Positions 22,757 to 30,079 of a stretch of 41,774 nucleotides of DNA are shown one piece after another. The translations under genes and the position numbers were made by a program. The notes beneath the pieces were generated by a model, which ran no database searches, had not been told where the DNA came from, and was given only the letters and a program-made list of their open reading frames with translations. The first letter of the stretch is position 1; each line of letters starts with the position of its first letter. The stretch lies in assembly GCA_013138865.1 (NCBI GenBank), contig WTBY01000053.1, positions 1 through 41,774 on the forward strand. The letters are read 5' to 3'. The DNA is from Helicobacteraceae bacterium (GTDB lineage: Bacteria; Campylobacterota; Campylobacteria; Campylobacterales; Sulfurimonadaceae).

Positions 22757-23677
22757 TTAAACAGTAACCTTTGATTCAGCAGCTTTCAAGAAGCTGTATG
22801 TAGTAACAATAGGGATTCCGTTCCACATCGCCACCGTTCTATCTACATTTGATTCTGATGTAACCATTTGCATTCTGTCGCCTTTGAAATTATACATCCA
22901 AGTAAGAAGTGCTGGGTGCATATAAATCTTTGTAGCACCATTAGCACGACAATTTAAAAGCATCTCATCAAGTTGAGCTTCAGTAGGTGTTTTACTATTT
23001 GCAATATCAATATTAACGATACCAGAAATATATCTATCTGATGCTAATTGAACACCAAGAGTTGACTTGATACGAACACCGTAACCATTAATGATTTTAC
23101 CATCAACTTCTTTTTCATAAAGTTCCCCACCGTTAAGTGGCTTAACATCAAAAATCTTACCATTTCCATAAGATGTAGGGTCATATAAACCACTAATCAC
23201 ACCCGACTTCCAAGTAACCGCTAACATTGAATAATTCGTAGAACCAACACCAAGTGCATCAATTACTTTATTGTTATCAATAGCAAAGGCTCTAAAGTTG
23301 TTATAGATAAGAGCTTTTTCAAGGTCTTCTCCAGTTTTGTTCATGATCACTGGCATTTTACCGTTAAAGTAAGCACCAGCACCACCGAAACGCATAGCTT
23401 TATCTTCGCCAACGAACATCGTACCACCAAGGATAGATAAGTCAGTTTGTTTTAACTCACTTGAACTATCAATCATTGGTAATTCATCATCAATATCAAC
23501 TAAACCTGCACCTGTTACGCTTGAAAGTTCTTCGTATACATTTGAAAAACCATCCGTTGATGGTTGCATTGGCATCATTGCTAAAAATGGTGCTTCCTCT
23601 AAAAGGTTATCCACCATTTCAGTCTGTTTAGTAGCATTTTCTACTGCTAATTCTCTAAAAATTGCATTTACACTCAT
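22757..23677 (-). CDS. Major capsid protein, HK97 fold
   Basis: 306 residues. N-terminal helix, then FLAMMPMQPSTDGFSNVYEE, FVGEDKAMRFGGAG (E-loop side), the NNFRAFAIDNNKVIDAL helix, a glycine-rich region, GVRIKSTLGVQLASDRYISG and a C-terminal strand WNGIPIVTTYSF. The NGYGVRIKSTLGVQLASDRY segment resembles the GP7-like capsid family. The scaffold gene stops four bases into it. Length is normal for this family. Confidence 0.8.
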   Translation of the reverse strand: MSVNAIFRELAVENATKQTEMVDNLLEEAPFLAMMPMQPSTDGFSNVYEELSSVTGAGLVDIDDELPMIDSSSELKQTDLSILGGTMFVGEDKAMRFGGAGAYFNGKMPVIMNKTGEDLEKALIYNNFRAFAIDNNKVIDALGVGSTNYSMLAVTWKSGVISGLYDPTSYGNGKIFDVKPLNGGELYEKEVDGKIINGYGVRIKSTLGVQLASDRYISGIVNIDIANSKTPTEAQLDEMLLNCRANGATKIYMHPALLTWMYNFKGDRMQMVTSESNVDRTVAMWNGIPIVTTYSFLKAAESKVTV

Positions 23678-24285
23678 GTGTTATCTCCTGTGTTTGTTTT
23701 AGAATCGCCGAACATAGTGCCCAGTTCTTCTTTTTGATTAGGTGTTTTGCCTGGTGGTGTTTGGTTTCCACCGTTTCCACCATTTGACCCACCGCCTGAA
23801 TTTTCTTTAGCTTGTAAATAGAAAGAAGAATCTTTACTATTAGACCAATCTGAAATAAAATCCTTTGCCGATTTATCTCCAAACATTGCCACACCATCAA
23901 CGATAGTAGGCTTGTGTTTTTTAAGTGCTTCAATGGTTACATCTAGTCCACCTTCACGAACACTGTATCGTTCCAAGCCCAATAGCTCTTTAGTAAATCC
24001 ATCATCCATGATTAGCTTAGTATTTGTACCGCTTAAGCTCTCATTTGTTTGTGATAAAGTTTCGATGTCTCTATCTTTACCTTTTAAAGTGTTTTCAAGT
24101 TTCCTATGTTCACTTTCTAAAGTATCAAACTTATCTCTTAAATTAAAATACTCATCAGCATCGACTTCTTTATATTTCTTTTCAAGTTTCTTCTTTTCGT
24201 CTAAAATAGTTTTCTTGCTTTCAACAAGTCCATCTATCTTTTCGTTAGCCTTAGTAAGCTCAGCTTCTAATTCTTCATTAGTCAT
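23674..24285 (-). CDS. Capsid scaffolding protein
   Basis: 203 residues from MTNEELEAELTKANEKIDGL. Residues 1-95 form a long charged coiled coil; the C-terminus is Gly/Asn-rich and basic (GGGSNGGNGGNQTPPGK). A coiled-coil protein just before the capsid gene is the classic scaffold. The ATG at 24285 is chosen over an upstream start because GAGGA lies eight bases before it. Confidence 0.75.
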   Translation of the reverse strand: MTNEELEAELTKANEKIDGLVESKKTILDEKKKLEKKYKEVDADEYFNLRDKFDTLESEHRKLENTLKGKDRDIETLSQTNESLSGTNTKLIMDDGFTKELLGLERYSVREGGLDVTIEALKKHKPTIVDGVAMFGDKSAKDFISDWSNSKDSSFYLQAKENSGGGSNGGNGGNQTPPGKTPNQKEELGTMFGDSKTNTGDNT

Positions 24286-24342
24286 ATCGATATTCCTCAG
24301 GAATTGTTTTTTGTAAGCCACTTCAAGCAACCTAATAGTAGT

Positions 24343-24348
24343 ATTATA
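24343..24348 (-). promoter_or_regulatory. Capsid operon promoter
   Basis: Minus-strand TGATATAAT (extended -10) about 58 bases before the scaffold start, in the AT-rich gap 24331-24423. It would drive scaffold, capsid, cement and tail genes independently of the accessory cassette upstream. Confidence 0.5.
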
Positions 24349-24423
24349 TCAAAATATTATGTAATATTAAGTTAATTTAAAGGGGGATTTTATTGGTGTT
24401 GGTATGTATGTTTATGAGAGTGG

Positions 24424-24528
24424 TTAGCTCTCGTGGTTTTTGCAGTATCCGCAGGCACACTTAGAGTATGGTTTATATTGACAATTAAAATAAACTAATT
24501 GTTTTGTTTTGCATCTAATGCAGTACAT
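24424..24528 (-). CDS. Cys-rich zinc-ribbon micropeptide, 34 residues
   Basis: MYCIRCKTKQLVYFNCQYKP then YSKCACGYCKNHES. Six Cys, with two CxxC-like pairs and CxCxxC near the end, suggest metal binding. GAGGG lies at good distance, and its ATG overlaps the stop of the 72-residue gene (TAATG). Last gene of the accessory cassette. Function unknown. Confidence 0.65.
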   Translation of the reverse strand: MYCIRCKTKQLVYFNCQYKPYSKCACGYCKNHES

Positions 24529-24746
24529 TAAAATAACCCTCTATGAGTATCTAAATACCATACATCACGAGCTATGTTATTATCATCCATTGTTGCTATT
24601 GCATCTTTTATGCACTCAGCAGTTACAATATCCTTTAGCCCTCGTTTTGCTATGTCTTTTGCACCACTTATTGTTAATCCCTCTGTAGTTAATATTAGAA
24701 TCATTAAAGAAGTCATTTCTCTAAGTGCTAAATCTGAATCGTTCAT
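24528..24746 (-). CDS. Hypothetical protein of the accessory cassette
   Basis: 72 residues, helical (LALREMTSLMILILTTEGLT) and without a clear membrane span because charged residues flank it. Starts at the stop of the antirepressor/GIY-YIG gene. No family recognised. Confidence 0.6.
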   Translation of the reverse strand: MNDSDLALREMTSLMILILTTEGLTISGAKDIAKRGLKDIVTAECIKDAIATMDDNNIARDVWYLDTHRGLF

Positions 24747-25318
24747 TATAAACTCCTTGCATATTTTTTAATACTTTTAATATCATCATCTGTTAGCTTA
24801 AACCACTCTCCGATAAGTTGAGAGTCTTTGTATATTTTATGTAAGTTCTTTTCAGCTTTTCTTGCATGTTTTAAAATAATTTCAAAGTCAATCCATAGCT
24901 TTTTTGGGTTGCCTGTTTGACACTGAGATAATCTATTCGTAGCATTATCTACAGTTACTCCAATCTTTGTGTACTCTCCATCTGTTATGAGATATAGTAC
25001 ATTTGATTTAACACTTTTCTTTTTATATCTCTCACTCTCTATAAGCTTAAGTGCGAAATCCTTTGTAACAATATAATCAACATTACTAAATTTACCTTTT
25101 CTTATAACTTCTTTATTGGCAATGGAAAAATCAATATCTTCAACTGCTCCAAGTGTATTAATTCTTCTTTTTATCCATCTTGAATATGCTGTATCAATTT
25201 TTAGATATTTATGAATATCTCGACTATTTCTTGAATTTGTATTTTTTCCATTTCCGAAAATAATACTCATTTCTTTAAAACCTCTTGGTTTATCTGGAAC
25301 TATCATTAATGTGTTCAT
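24746..25318 (-). CDS. AntA-type antirepressor fused to a T5orf172/GIY-YIG domain
   Basis: 190 residues. N-terminal part (about 29-95): NSRDIHKYLKIDTAYSRWIK, RRINTLGAVEDIDFS resembles the AntA/AntB domain of phage antirepressors. C-terminal part (about 107-185): SNVLYLITDGEYTKIGVTVD, then NRLSQCQTGNPKKLWIDFEI and LHKIYKDSQLIGEWFKLTDD matches T5orf172 (MUG113), a GIY-YIG-like nuclease domain; YLI...YTKIG stands for the GIY...YIG pair. Such fusions occur in temperate phages. It may relieve repression or be a mobile cassette gene. Confidence 0.75.
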   Translation of the reverse strand: MNTLMIVPDKPRGFKEMSIIFGNGKNTNSRNSRDIHKYLKIDTAYSRWIKRRINTLGAVEDIDFSIANKEVIRKGKFSNVDYIVTKDFALKLIESERYKKKSVKSNVLYLITDGEYTKIGVTVDNATNRLSQCQTGNPKKLWIDFEIILKHARKAEKNLHKIYKDSQLIGEWFKLTDDDIKSIKKYARSL

Positions 25319-25500
25319 TTTGCTAACTCTGTAATTTGTCTATCTTTCATCTTTATTATTTCTTTGTAATCTGAAACCATAATTATAAGTTCATCTGATT
25401 GCTTTTGTGATTCATTGAATTGATCTTGAAGATTACTAATCGAAACTGCATTTTTTTGTAGTTGCTTCTCTAGTTTCTTGATGTACTTTTTCTTTTTCAT
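25315..25500 (-). CDS. Small coiled-coil protein, first gene of the accessory cassette
   Basis: 61 residues, Lys-rich start (MKKKKYIKKLEKQLQK) and heptad-like pattern throughout. Overlaps the antirepressor start by four bases. It lies just after the structured RNA at 25543-25636. Function unknown. Confidence 0.6.
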   Translation of the reverse strand: MKKKKYIKKLEKQLQKNAVSISNLQDQFNESQKQSDELIIMVSDYKEIIKMKDRQITELAK

Positions 25501-25542
25501 GTGATTTCTTTCGACTGTTGATTTTATGATGAGTTTGAAGTT

Positions 25543-25636
25543 GTCGAGACTTTTTAACTCAAATTACTAAGCCCATAACTAAACCGATTATAGAAGCCTC
25601 GACGAAAACTATATCGGTTTAGTTAAAAACTTAGTA
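25543..25636 (-). ncRNA. Pseudoknot-type RNA upstream of the accessory cassette
   Basis: As minus-strand RNA: TACTAAG (25636-25630) pairs with CTTAGTA (25571-25565); a run of U-G pairs (25629-25625 with 25576-25572) continues the helix; AACTAAACCGATATAG (25624-25609) pairs with 25593-25577 with one bulged A. The 15-base loop contains GTCGAGGC (25603-25596), which pairs with GTCTCGAC (25550-25543) in the 3' flank, 8 bp with one G-U, forming a pseudoknot. The plus strand would have mismatches at these places. A TATAAT box ends three bases upstream, so the RNA probably starts at the helix. Confidence 0.6.
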
Positions 25637-25638
25637 GC

Positions 25639-25644
25639 ATTATA
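25639..25644 (-). promoter_or_regulatory. Promoter of the structured RNA and accessory cassette
   Basis: Minus-strand GGTATAATGC. The expected start site (about 25632) falls on the first strand of the RNA helix. No convincing -35 box. Confidence 0.5.
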
Positions 25645-25650
25645 CCTAAA

Positions 25651-26688
25651 TTAACTATATTTCTCTCTTAAATCCTTAACGCTCAACTCTTCGCCTCTCT
25701 GATTAACTAAATCGTTGAATGTTATTTTTCCATCTTTCCACATATTAAATCTAGAGACTCCAAGGTATTTTTCTTGCTGTTTAAGTGATTTACCTTCAAA
25801 CCATTTAGTGAATGATGTATCTGATGAAATTTGACCATCTAGTGAGCTTCTAGTGCCTTCTGAAACCTCATCAATATCTAAGCCTAACTCTTTAAAACTT
25901 TTAAGTATAGGTGTATAAACTGAACGACATCGGATATGCCTAGGAACTGGTTGGTATGGATTAGCTCTTGCTTTTGCATTGAGTGGATTGTTTTCGTTAT
26001 CATAAAACGCTCCATCTCTAGCACCGCATCCTTTTGTAGTCTTAAAATCAATCGTAGCGACAAATTCTTTACCTTTAATAACGTCCTGATTTTCTGAATA
26101 AACGGCTTCTCTAGCTTGATTACTAACCATAGCAACCGATGTTCTTGATACGCTTTCTGAATATACTCTATTTTTACCTAGAATATTGCTTACTCTATTT
26201 GCTAAAGCGTGATTACTTTCGCCAGTCATTACACCTAGTTTTATAGCTGATTGTAAATCTTTCATCATTGATTGGTCTATGCCTTCAAACCAATCTGGAA
26301 TAGTTGCTGCACCACCGTTTCCATCACTCATAAGTGAAGTCTTTGCTATATTCAATAGTGTTGAGTCTTTAGGTATCTTCTTGAATATTTCTACGCCCAC
26401 GACTGCGTTAGTTGATGATATAGCATAGGCACTTTCTGCTAGTGCTAAATCGTCTAACTCTTTATACATAAAATCTAAGTCAGGATTTATTCTTGATTGT
26501 AATTCGCTTATAGCTGTGTTTGCATTTCTTATCGTAATTGCATCTGCTGTTTTTATAGTAGAGTTAATATCATTTAATATCTCTTGATAGATTGATGCTA
26601 CTTCGGTTGATAATCCGTTGCTTACTCTTTGTAATATAAGGCTTCTGGTTATTGCTAAATCAGCCATAGTGTCCGATATATTAGCCAT
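25651..26688 (-). CDS. Head morphogenesis protein, Mu F / SPP1 gp7-like
   Basis: 345 residues. Near the middle: SRTSVAMVSNQAREAVYSEN, then FVATIDFKTTKGCGARDGAF, and PYQPVPRHIRCRSVYTPIL, the Mu F-like hallmark (T..GC..RDG, P..H..CR). Family members sit inside the procapsid and are ejected or assist head assembly. The N-terminal half is helical. It is separated from portal by about 7 kb of surface-type proteins, which is unusual. Confidence 0.85.
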   Translation of the reverse strand: MANISDTMADLAITRSLILQRVSNGLSTEVASIYQEILNDINSTIKTADAITIRNANTAISELQSRINPDLDFMYKELDDLALAESAYAISSTNAVVGVEIFKKIPKDSTLLNIAKTSLMSDGNGGAATIPDWFEGIDQSMMKDLQSAIKLGVMTGESNHALANRVSNILGKNRVYSESVSRTSVAMVSNQAREAVYSENQDVIKGKEFVATIDFKTTKGCGARDGAFYDNENNPLNAKARANPYQPVPRHIRCRSVYTPILKSFKELGLDIDEVSEGTRSSLDGQISSDTSFTKWFEGKSLKQQEKYLGVSRFNMWKDGKITFNDLVNQRGEELSVKDLREKYS

Positions 26689-27521
26689 TAAAGGAAACTC
26701 GCATTTATCACATCACTTTTTGAAGATGATTCCATAAGTTTATCATGTTGTTCTTGTGTGAGAACTCCAACACTAATAGGCACAAATAATGAACTCAAAT
26801 AGTTCACATTATCAGTTTCATTTCCTACACCATCGATAGCAGTTATCCCTATAAAATAAGTAAAGTTTCCAAGTAGTGTTACACCATCTGATTCAGTTCT
26901 TATCGTGTCTGAGTTCCTATCCACTTCTCTAATTAGTGAGCCATTTGTGAATAATAAGTTAGCATATTTAGATATATAAATTCTATATCTAACTCCTGAA
27001 TTATCAGTAGCAGAACCCCATGAAACATTAAGAGCATCTGAGTTTTGAGACAATCCTACTATACCTATTTGAGAATCCCATGTTGGCATATATGTATCAG
27101 CACCGACCGCTGTGTTATCTATAAGACCTGCTGAGTTGTTGGGTATTACTGATACTTGATTAACTGTTTTAACGTCTGCTATGTTGTTATTAGAGCCTAT
27201 TAATGATACTGAGTATTGACCATCTTCAAAAGTAACTGTATAGTTGTTGATAATCTCTATAAATCTAGCATAAGGAATACCGCTTAGTGTTGTTACTCCT
27301 GTGTGTTTAATAGGGTCTACATTTACCATCCCTGCTGGATCATCCATAATATCATCAATATCTTTTTTTAATTGATATGTATCTAAACTGTATAAAGCTC
27401 CACCAATTAGAGTAAGATAGAATTTCGGTATAAATATGTCGAGTGTAGACCAATTAATAGTTACAGTGGTTTGCGTATAATTATCAGCAACATACCCATC
27501 TTCTACATATAATACAGCCAT
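26688..27521 (-). CDS. Virion protein with fibronectin III-like domain
   Basis: 277 residues. N-terminal beta domain (about 1-135; PKFYLTLIGGALYSLDTYQL, VTFEDGQYSVSLIGSNNNI), then a Fn3-like module (about 150-250; ALNVSWGSATDNSGVRYRIY, FTYFIGITAIDGVGNE) and a short C-terminal helix LTQEQHDKLMESSS. Overlaps the head morphogenesis gene by one base. Likely an external virion component; the exact site is unknown. Confidence 0.6.
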   Translation of the reverse strand: MAVLYVEDGYVADNYTQTTVTINWSTLDIFIPKFYLTLIGGALYSLDTYQLKKDIDDIMDDPAGMVNVDPIKHTGVTTLSGIPYARFIEIINNYTVTFEDGQYSVSLIGSNNNIADVKTVNQVSVIPNNSAGLIDNTAVGADTYMPTWDSQIGIVGLSQNSDALNVSWGSATDNSGVRYRIYISKYANLLFTNGSLIREVDRNSDTIRTESDGVTLLGNFTYFIGITAIDGVGNETDNVNYLSSLFVPISVGVLTQEQHDKLMESSSKSDVINASFL

Positions 27522-27524
27522 TTT

Positions 27525-28232
27525 CTATTCTCCATAAAAAGGGAAATTTCTTCCTATTGTTGGAAGTGCGTTTGATTGGTAATGTATATCTACAAAGTGA
27601 GCAAATGGTTCTACTGTAGATGCATTAGATGTTGTAATATCGTTACTATCTAAGTATAGTCTGCAATTAAATATACCGTCTACTTCTAGTAAGTTAGTAT
27701 CTATAGTTACAGCACTACCTCCATTATCTGAAGCTATTGTTTCAGCGATCATGTGTTGGTATGGAACTATCGAAGCATCTTGAACAATTGCGATAGTAAC
27801 AGGTGCTTTAAATGCATCTTGGTCATAACCCTTAGCATACATAAGTTCAAAAGCCCAAGTACAGCTACCACCAGTAACTATAGAGCTATTGTGTGACCAG
27901 TGAATATGGATATATATTGGTGTACCGACTGCATAGTCGTGTGGCATATGGAAATTAACAAATGCTTCATCCCCTTCTCCAAACTGTAAAGACCTGATTC
28001 CACCACGGTATAAGTTAGCCGATGCAGGAGCTGGACTATCTGGATAATTTAATAGATACCCCTCAATATCTTGCCACCCAAAGTCTGGATTATCTATGTC
28101 AAGCTTTATGCCTATCGGTGCTTCTTTTGGGAATGTTTTACCATTTGGCAACTTATCTAACTCACTAAAGTTGGTGTCATGTTCAGCATGTGTCAGTGCC
28201 GCACCTTTGTCCTCTCTTAATACTATAGCCAT
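27525..28232 (-). CDS. Virion surface protein, beta-sandwich type
   Basis: 235 residues. It opens AIVLREDKGAALTHAEHDTN, an anchor motif seen at the start of many phage fibre proteins, then a beta-rich domain with aromatic strands (HMPHDYAVGTPIYIHIHWSH, WAFELMYAKGYDQDAF). This suggests attachment to a virion stalk through the N-terminus and an exposed C-terminal domain. Confidence 0.6.
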   Translation of the reverse strand: MAIVLREDKGAALTHAEHDTNFSELDKLPNGKTFPKEAPIGIKLDIDNPDFGWQDIEGYLLNYPDSPAPASANLYRGGIRSLQFGEGDEAFVNFHMPHDYAVGTPIYIHIHWSHNSSIVTGGSCTWAFELMYAKGYDQDAFKAPVTIAIVQDASIVPYQHMIAETIASDNGGSAVTIDTNLLEVDGIFNCRLYLDSNDITTSNASTVEPFAHFVDIHYQSNALPTIGRNFPFYGE

Positions 28233-28438
28233 TATGTTGTTCTCCCTCTGCTTCTATTTTGAGATAAAAATATATTTTGTTTCTGTTGCATCTCTTGTAT
28301 TTGTTGTTGTAGCTGCATAATTGTATTGTTTAGACCACCGATTTTAACTTCTGCTACTTCTAATTTAGATTGTAGTATCTTTTGGTTTTGATGTAAACCT
28401 TCAATATTCTTTTTGTTTATTATTTCTTGTGACATCAT
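28232..28438 (-). CDS. Coiled-coil linker protein, 68 residues
   Basis: A single long heptad coiled coil (about 8-58, IEGLHQNQKILQSKLEVAEV, then repeated Q residues) and a basic tail RSRGRTT. It overlaps both neighbours (one and four bases) and probably forms a stalk between surface proteins. Confidence 0.6.
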   Translation of the reverse strand: MMSQEIINKKNIEGLHQNQKILQSKLEVAEVKIGGLNNTIMQLQQQIQEMQQKQNIFLSQNRSRGRTT

Positions 28439-30030
28439 ATATCCTTAATCATTTGAGCATTTAAAGTTAATCCATTTGTGCTACTTATTGTCTCATTAAT
28501 TGGTACTGTTTTATAATGGTTTGGTGCTGTATTAAATCTAACTCTACCTGTAACTAATTGGTCTGCACTTACGCTTCTAGTATCGCTTACTTGACCATTT
28601 ATATCTGTTACTTCTCTAAATATCTCTACACCATCTAAAAGACCACCACTACCAACTAGATAAACCATAGCACCCTCAAGTATTGATCCAGTTACAATAT
28701 CTTTAACAGTGATTAGAGTTGTAACTTGACCAGAAACAACTGATACAGAACCTAAGCCAATATTATATACAAAAGGAGTAGAAGCACCTGATTGTACGTT
28801 TATAGTGAGTGTGATTCCACTATCAACTGATACAACTATTGTTTCGTTACCACTTGAAGCATCTGTATATCCACTCTCGAAGTTATCCCAGTTTAGTGAG
28901 ATATCTGCACTTATAGTTCCTAAATCAACACCGTGACCAGTCCCATCACTATTGAAAGTACATTTAGTAACACTATTTAGGCTATTTACTAATAGACCAA
29001 CCGTACCTGTTGGATTATCAAAAGTACATGAAGTAATAGTTGCACTATCTTGAGTTACTAATCCACATCTTCTAAATATGCAAGTACTTAATGTTGTACT
29101 TGATTTATAAATGAAAGTATCCATATCTGTGAAAGTACATGATGTTTTAAGTATAGTCGCATTATCTACTGCATTAAAAGTACCTTTAGATATTGTTCCT
29201 AGACTTGTAATACCAATAGCTGTCCACTCAATGTTAGAACTTGCATTATTTACTTCTATTGCATTAAAAGCTGAAGTTACATTAATTGTATTTCTGATAG
29301 TAATATTCGAGTTTGAGTCTCTAAAGTCTACTAATGTTCCAGCAGTTCCAAGACTCATTAATCCTTGAAATTTATAACCACCCTCGACTGGTTCTATTAA
29401 GTTCCATCTATTAGTTGTTAAATCATCTATTGCAGCATAGCCACTAAATGTAGCATAATTAGCAGCTTGACCATCCGTGAATATACTTTCACATCTCCCA
29501 TATCTAATAGCATTAACGGCATTAGGATTTCCACGAGCTTGAGCTAATGCAGCAACACCTATTCCTATCATTTCTATAGTTGTTGTCGTTCCTACTACAT
29601 AGTCAGGAGTTCCTATCGCTGGATTGATAGCATAGTTAGCCCAACCACCACGAGGTGCTGGTGCGAAGTCACTTCCAGAAGCATTCCATCCATCAAAGTT
29701 TCCAAAGTCTGTACCGACTAATATTCTAACTCCACCTGTTGCTATTGGATTTAATGCTGGAGGTGCAGCCCATAAGTGATGAAGTAAAACAGCACCATCT
29801 GTTGGAATTGTGAATGCTGATGTATGAACATACATAATAGTACCAACACCAGTTTTAGTATATTGAGCTGAAACACATTCTGTATTATTGTAATAAAGAT
29901 TTTGATCATCAACCATAGAACCAGCATCATCCCAACCAGCATCGGTGCTTTCATCCCATGTTCCAGCATCATTGACTAAATCGCCAGTTGCAATAGTTGT
30001 TAAATCTGTTGTATAACTAGGTATAGCCAT
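28435..30030 (-). CDS. Beta-helix virion protein with C-terminal Ig/carboxypeptidase-regulatory-like domain
   Basis: 531 residues. Residues of about 215-390 show short repeated strands (IRNTINVTSAFNAIEVNNAS, STTLSTCIFRRCGLVTQDS, ATITSCTFDNPTGTVGLLV) typical of a right-handed parallel beta-helix. Residues of about 440-530 (LITVKDIVTGSILEGAMVYL, REVTDINGQVSDTR) resemble a carboxypeptidase-regulatory/Ig-like module. Suggests a host-binding or depolymerising appendage. Confidence 0.65.
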   Translation of the reverse strand: MAIPSYTTDLTTIATGDLVNDAGTWDESTDAGWDDAGSMVDDQNLYYNNTECVSAQYTKTGVGTIMYVHTSAFTIPTDGAVLLHHLWAAPPALNPIATGGVRILVGTDFGNFDGWNASGSDFAPAPRGGWANYAINPAIGTPDYVVGTTTTIEMIGIGVAALAQARGNPNAVNAIRYGRCESIFTDGQAANYATFSGYAAIDDLTTNRWNLIEPVEGGYKFQGLMSLGTAGTLVDFRDSNSNITIRNTINVTSAFNAIEVNNASSNIEWTAIGITSLGTISKGTFNAVDNATILKTSCTFTDMDTFIYKSSTTLSTCIFRRCGLVTQDSATITSCTFDNPTGTVGLLVNSLNSVTKCTFNSDGTGHGVDLGTISADISLNWDNFESGYTDASSGNETIVVSVDSGITLTINVQSGASTPFVYNIGLGSVSVVSGQVTTLITVKDIVTGSILEGAMVYLVGSGGLLDGVEIFREVTDINGQVSDTRSVSADQLVTGRVRFNTAPNHYKTVPINETISSTNGLTLNAQMIKDI

Positions 30031-30054
30031 TTTATTCCTTTATAAACTTAATAA

Positions 30055-30071
30055 ACCCCTCTAAGAGAGGT
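30055..30071 (-). terminator. Terminator after the 576-residue virion gene
   Basis: Minus-strand hairpin ACCTCTC-TTA-GAGGGGT (7 bp, one U-G) followed by TTATTAAGTTT, eight bases after the stop codon. A fair but not strong intrinsic terminator. Confidence 0.55.
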
Positions 30072-30079
30072 CTATAAAT

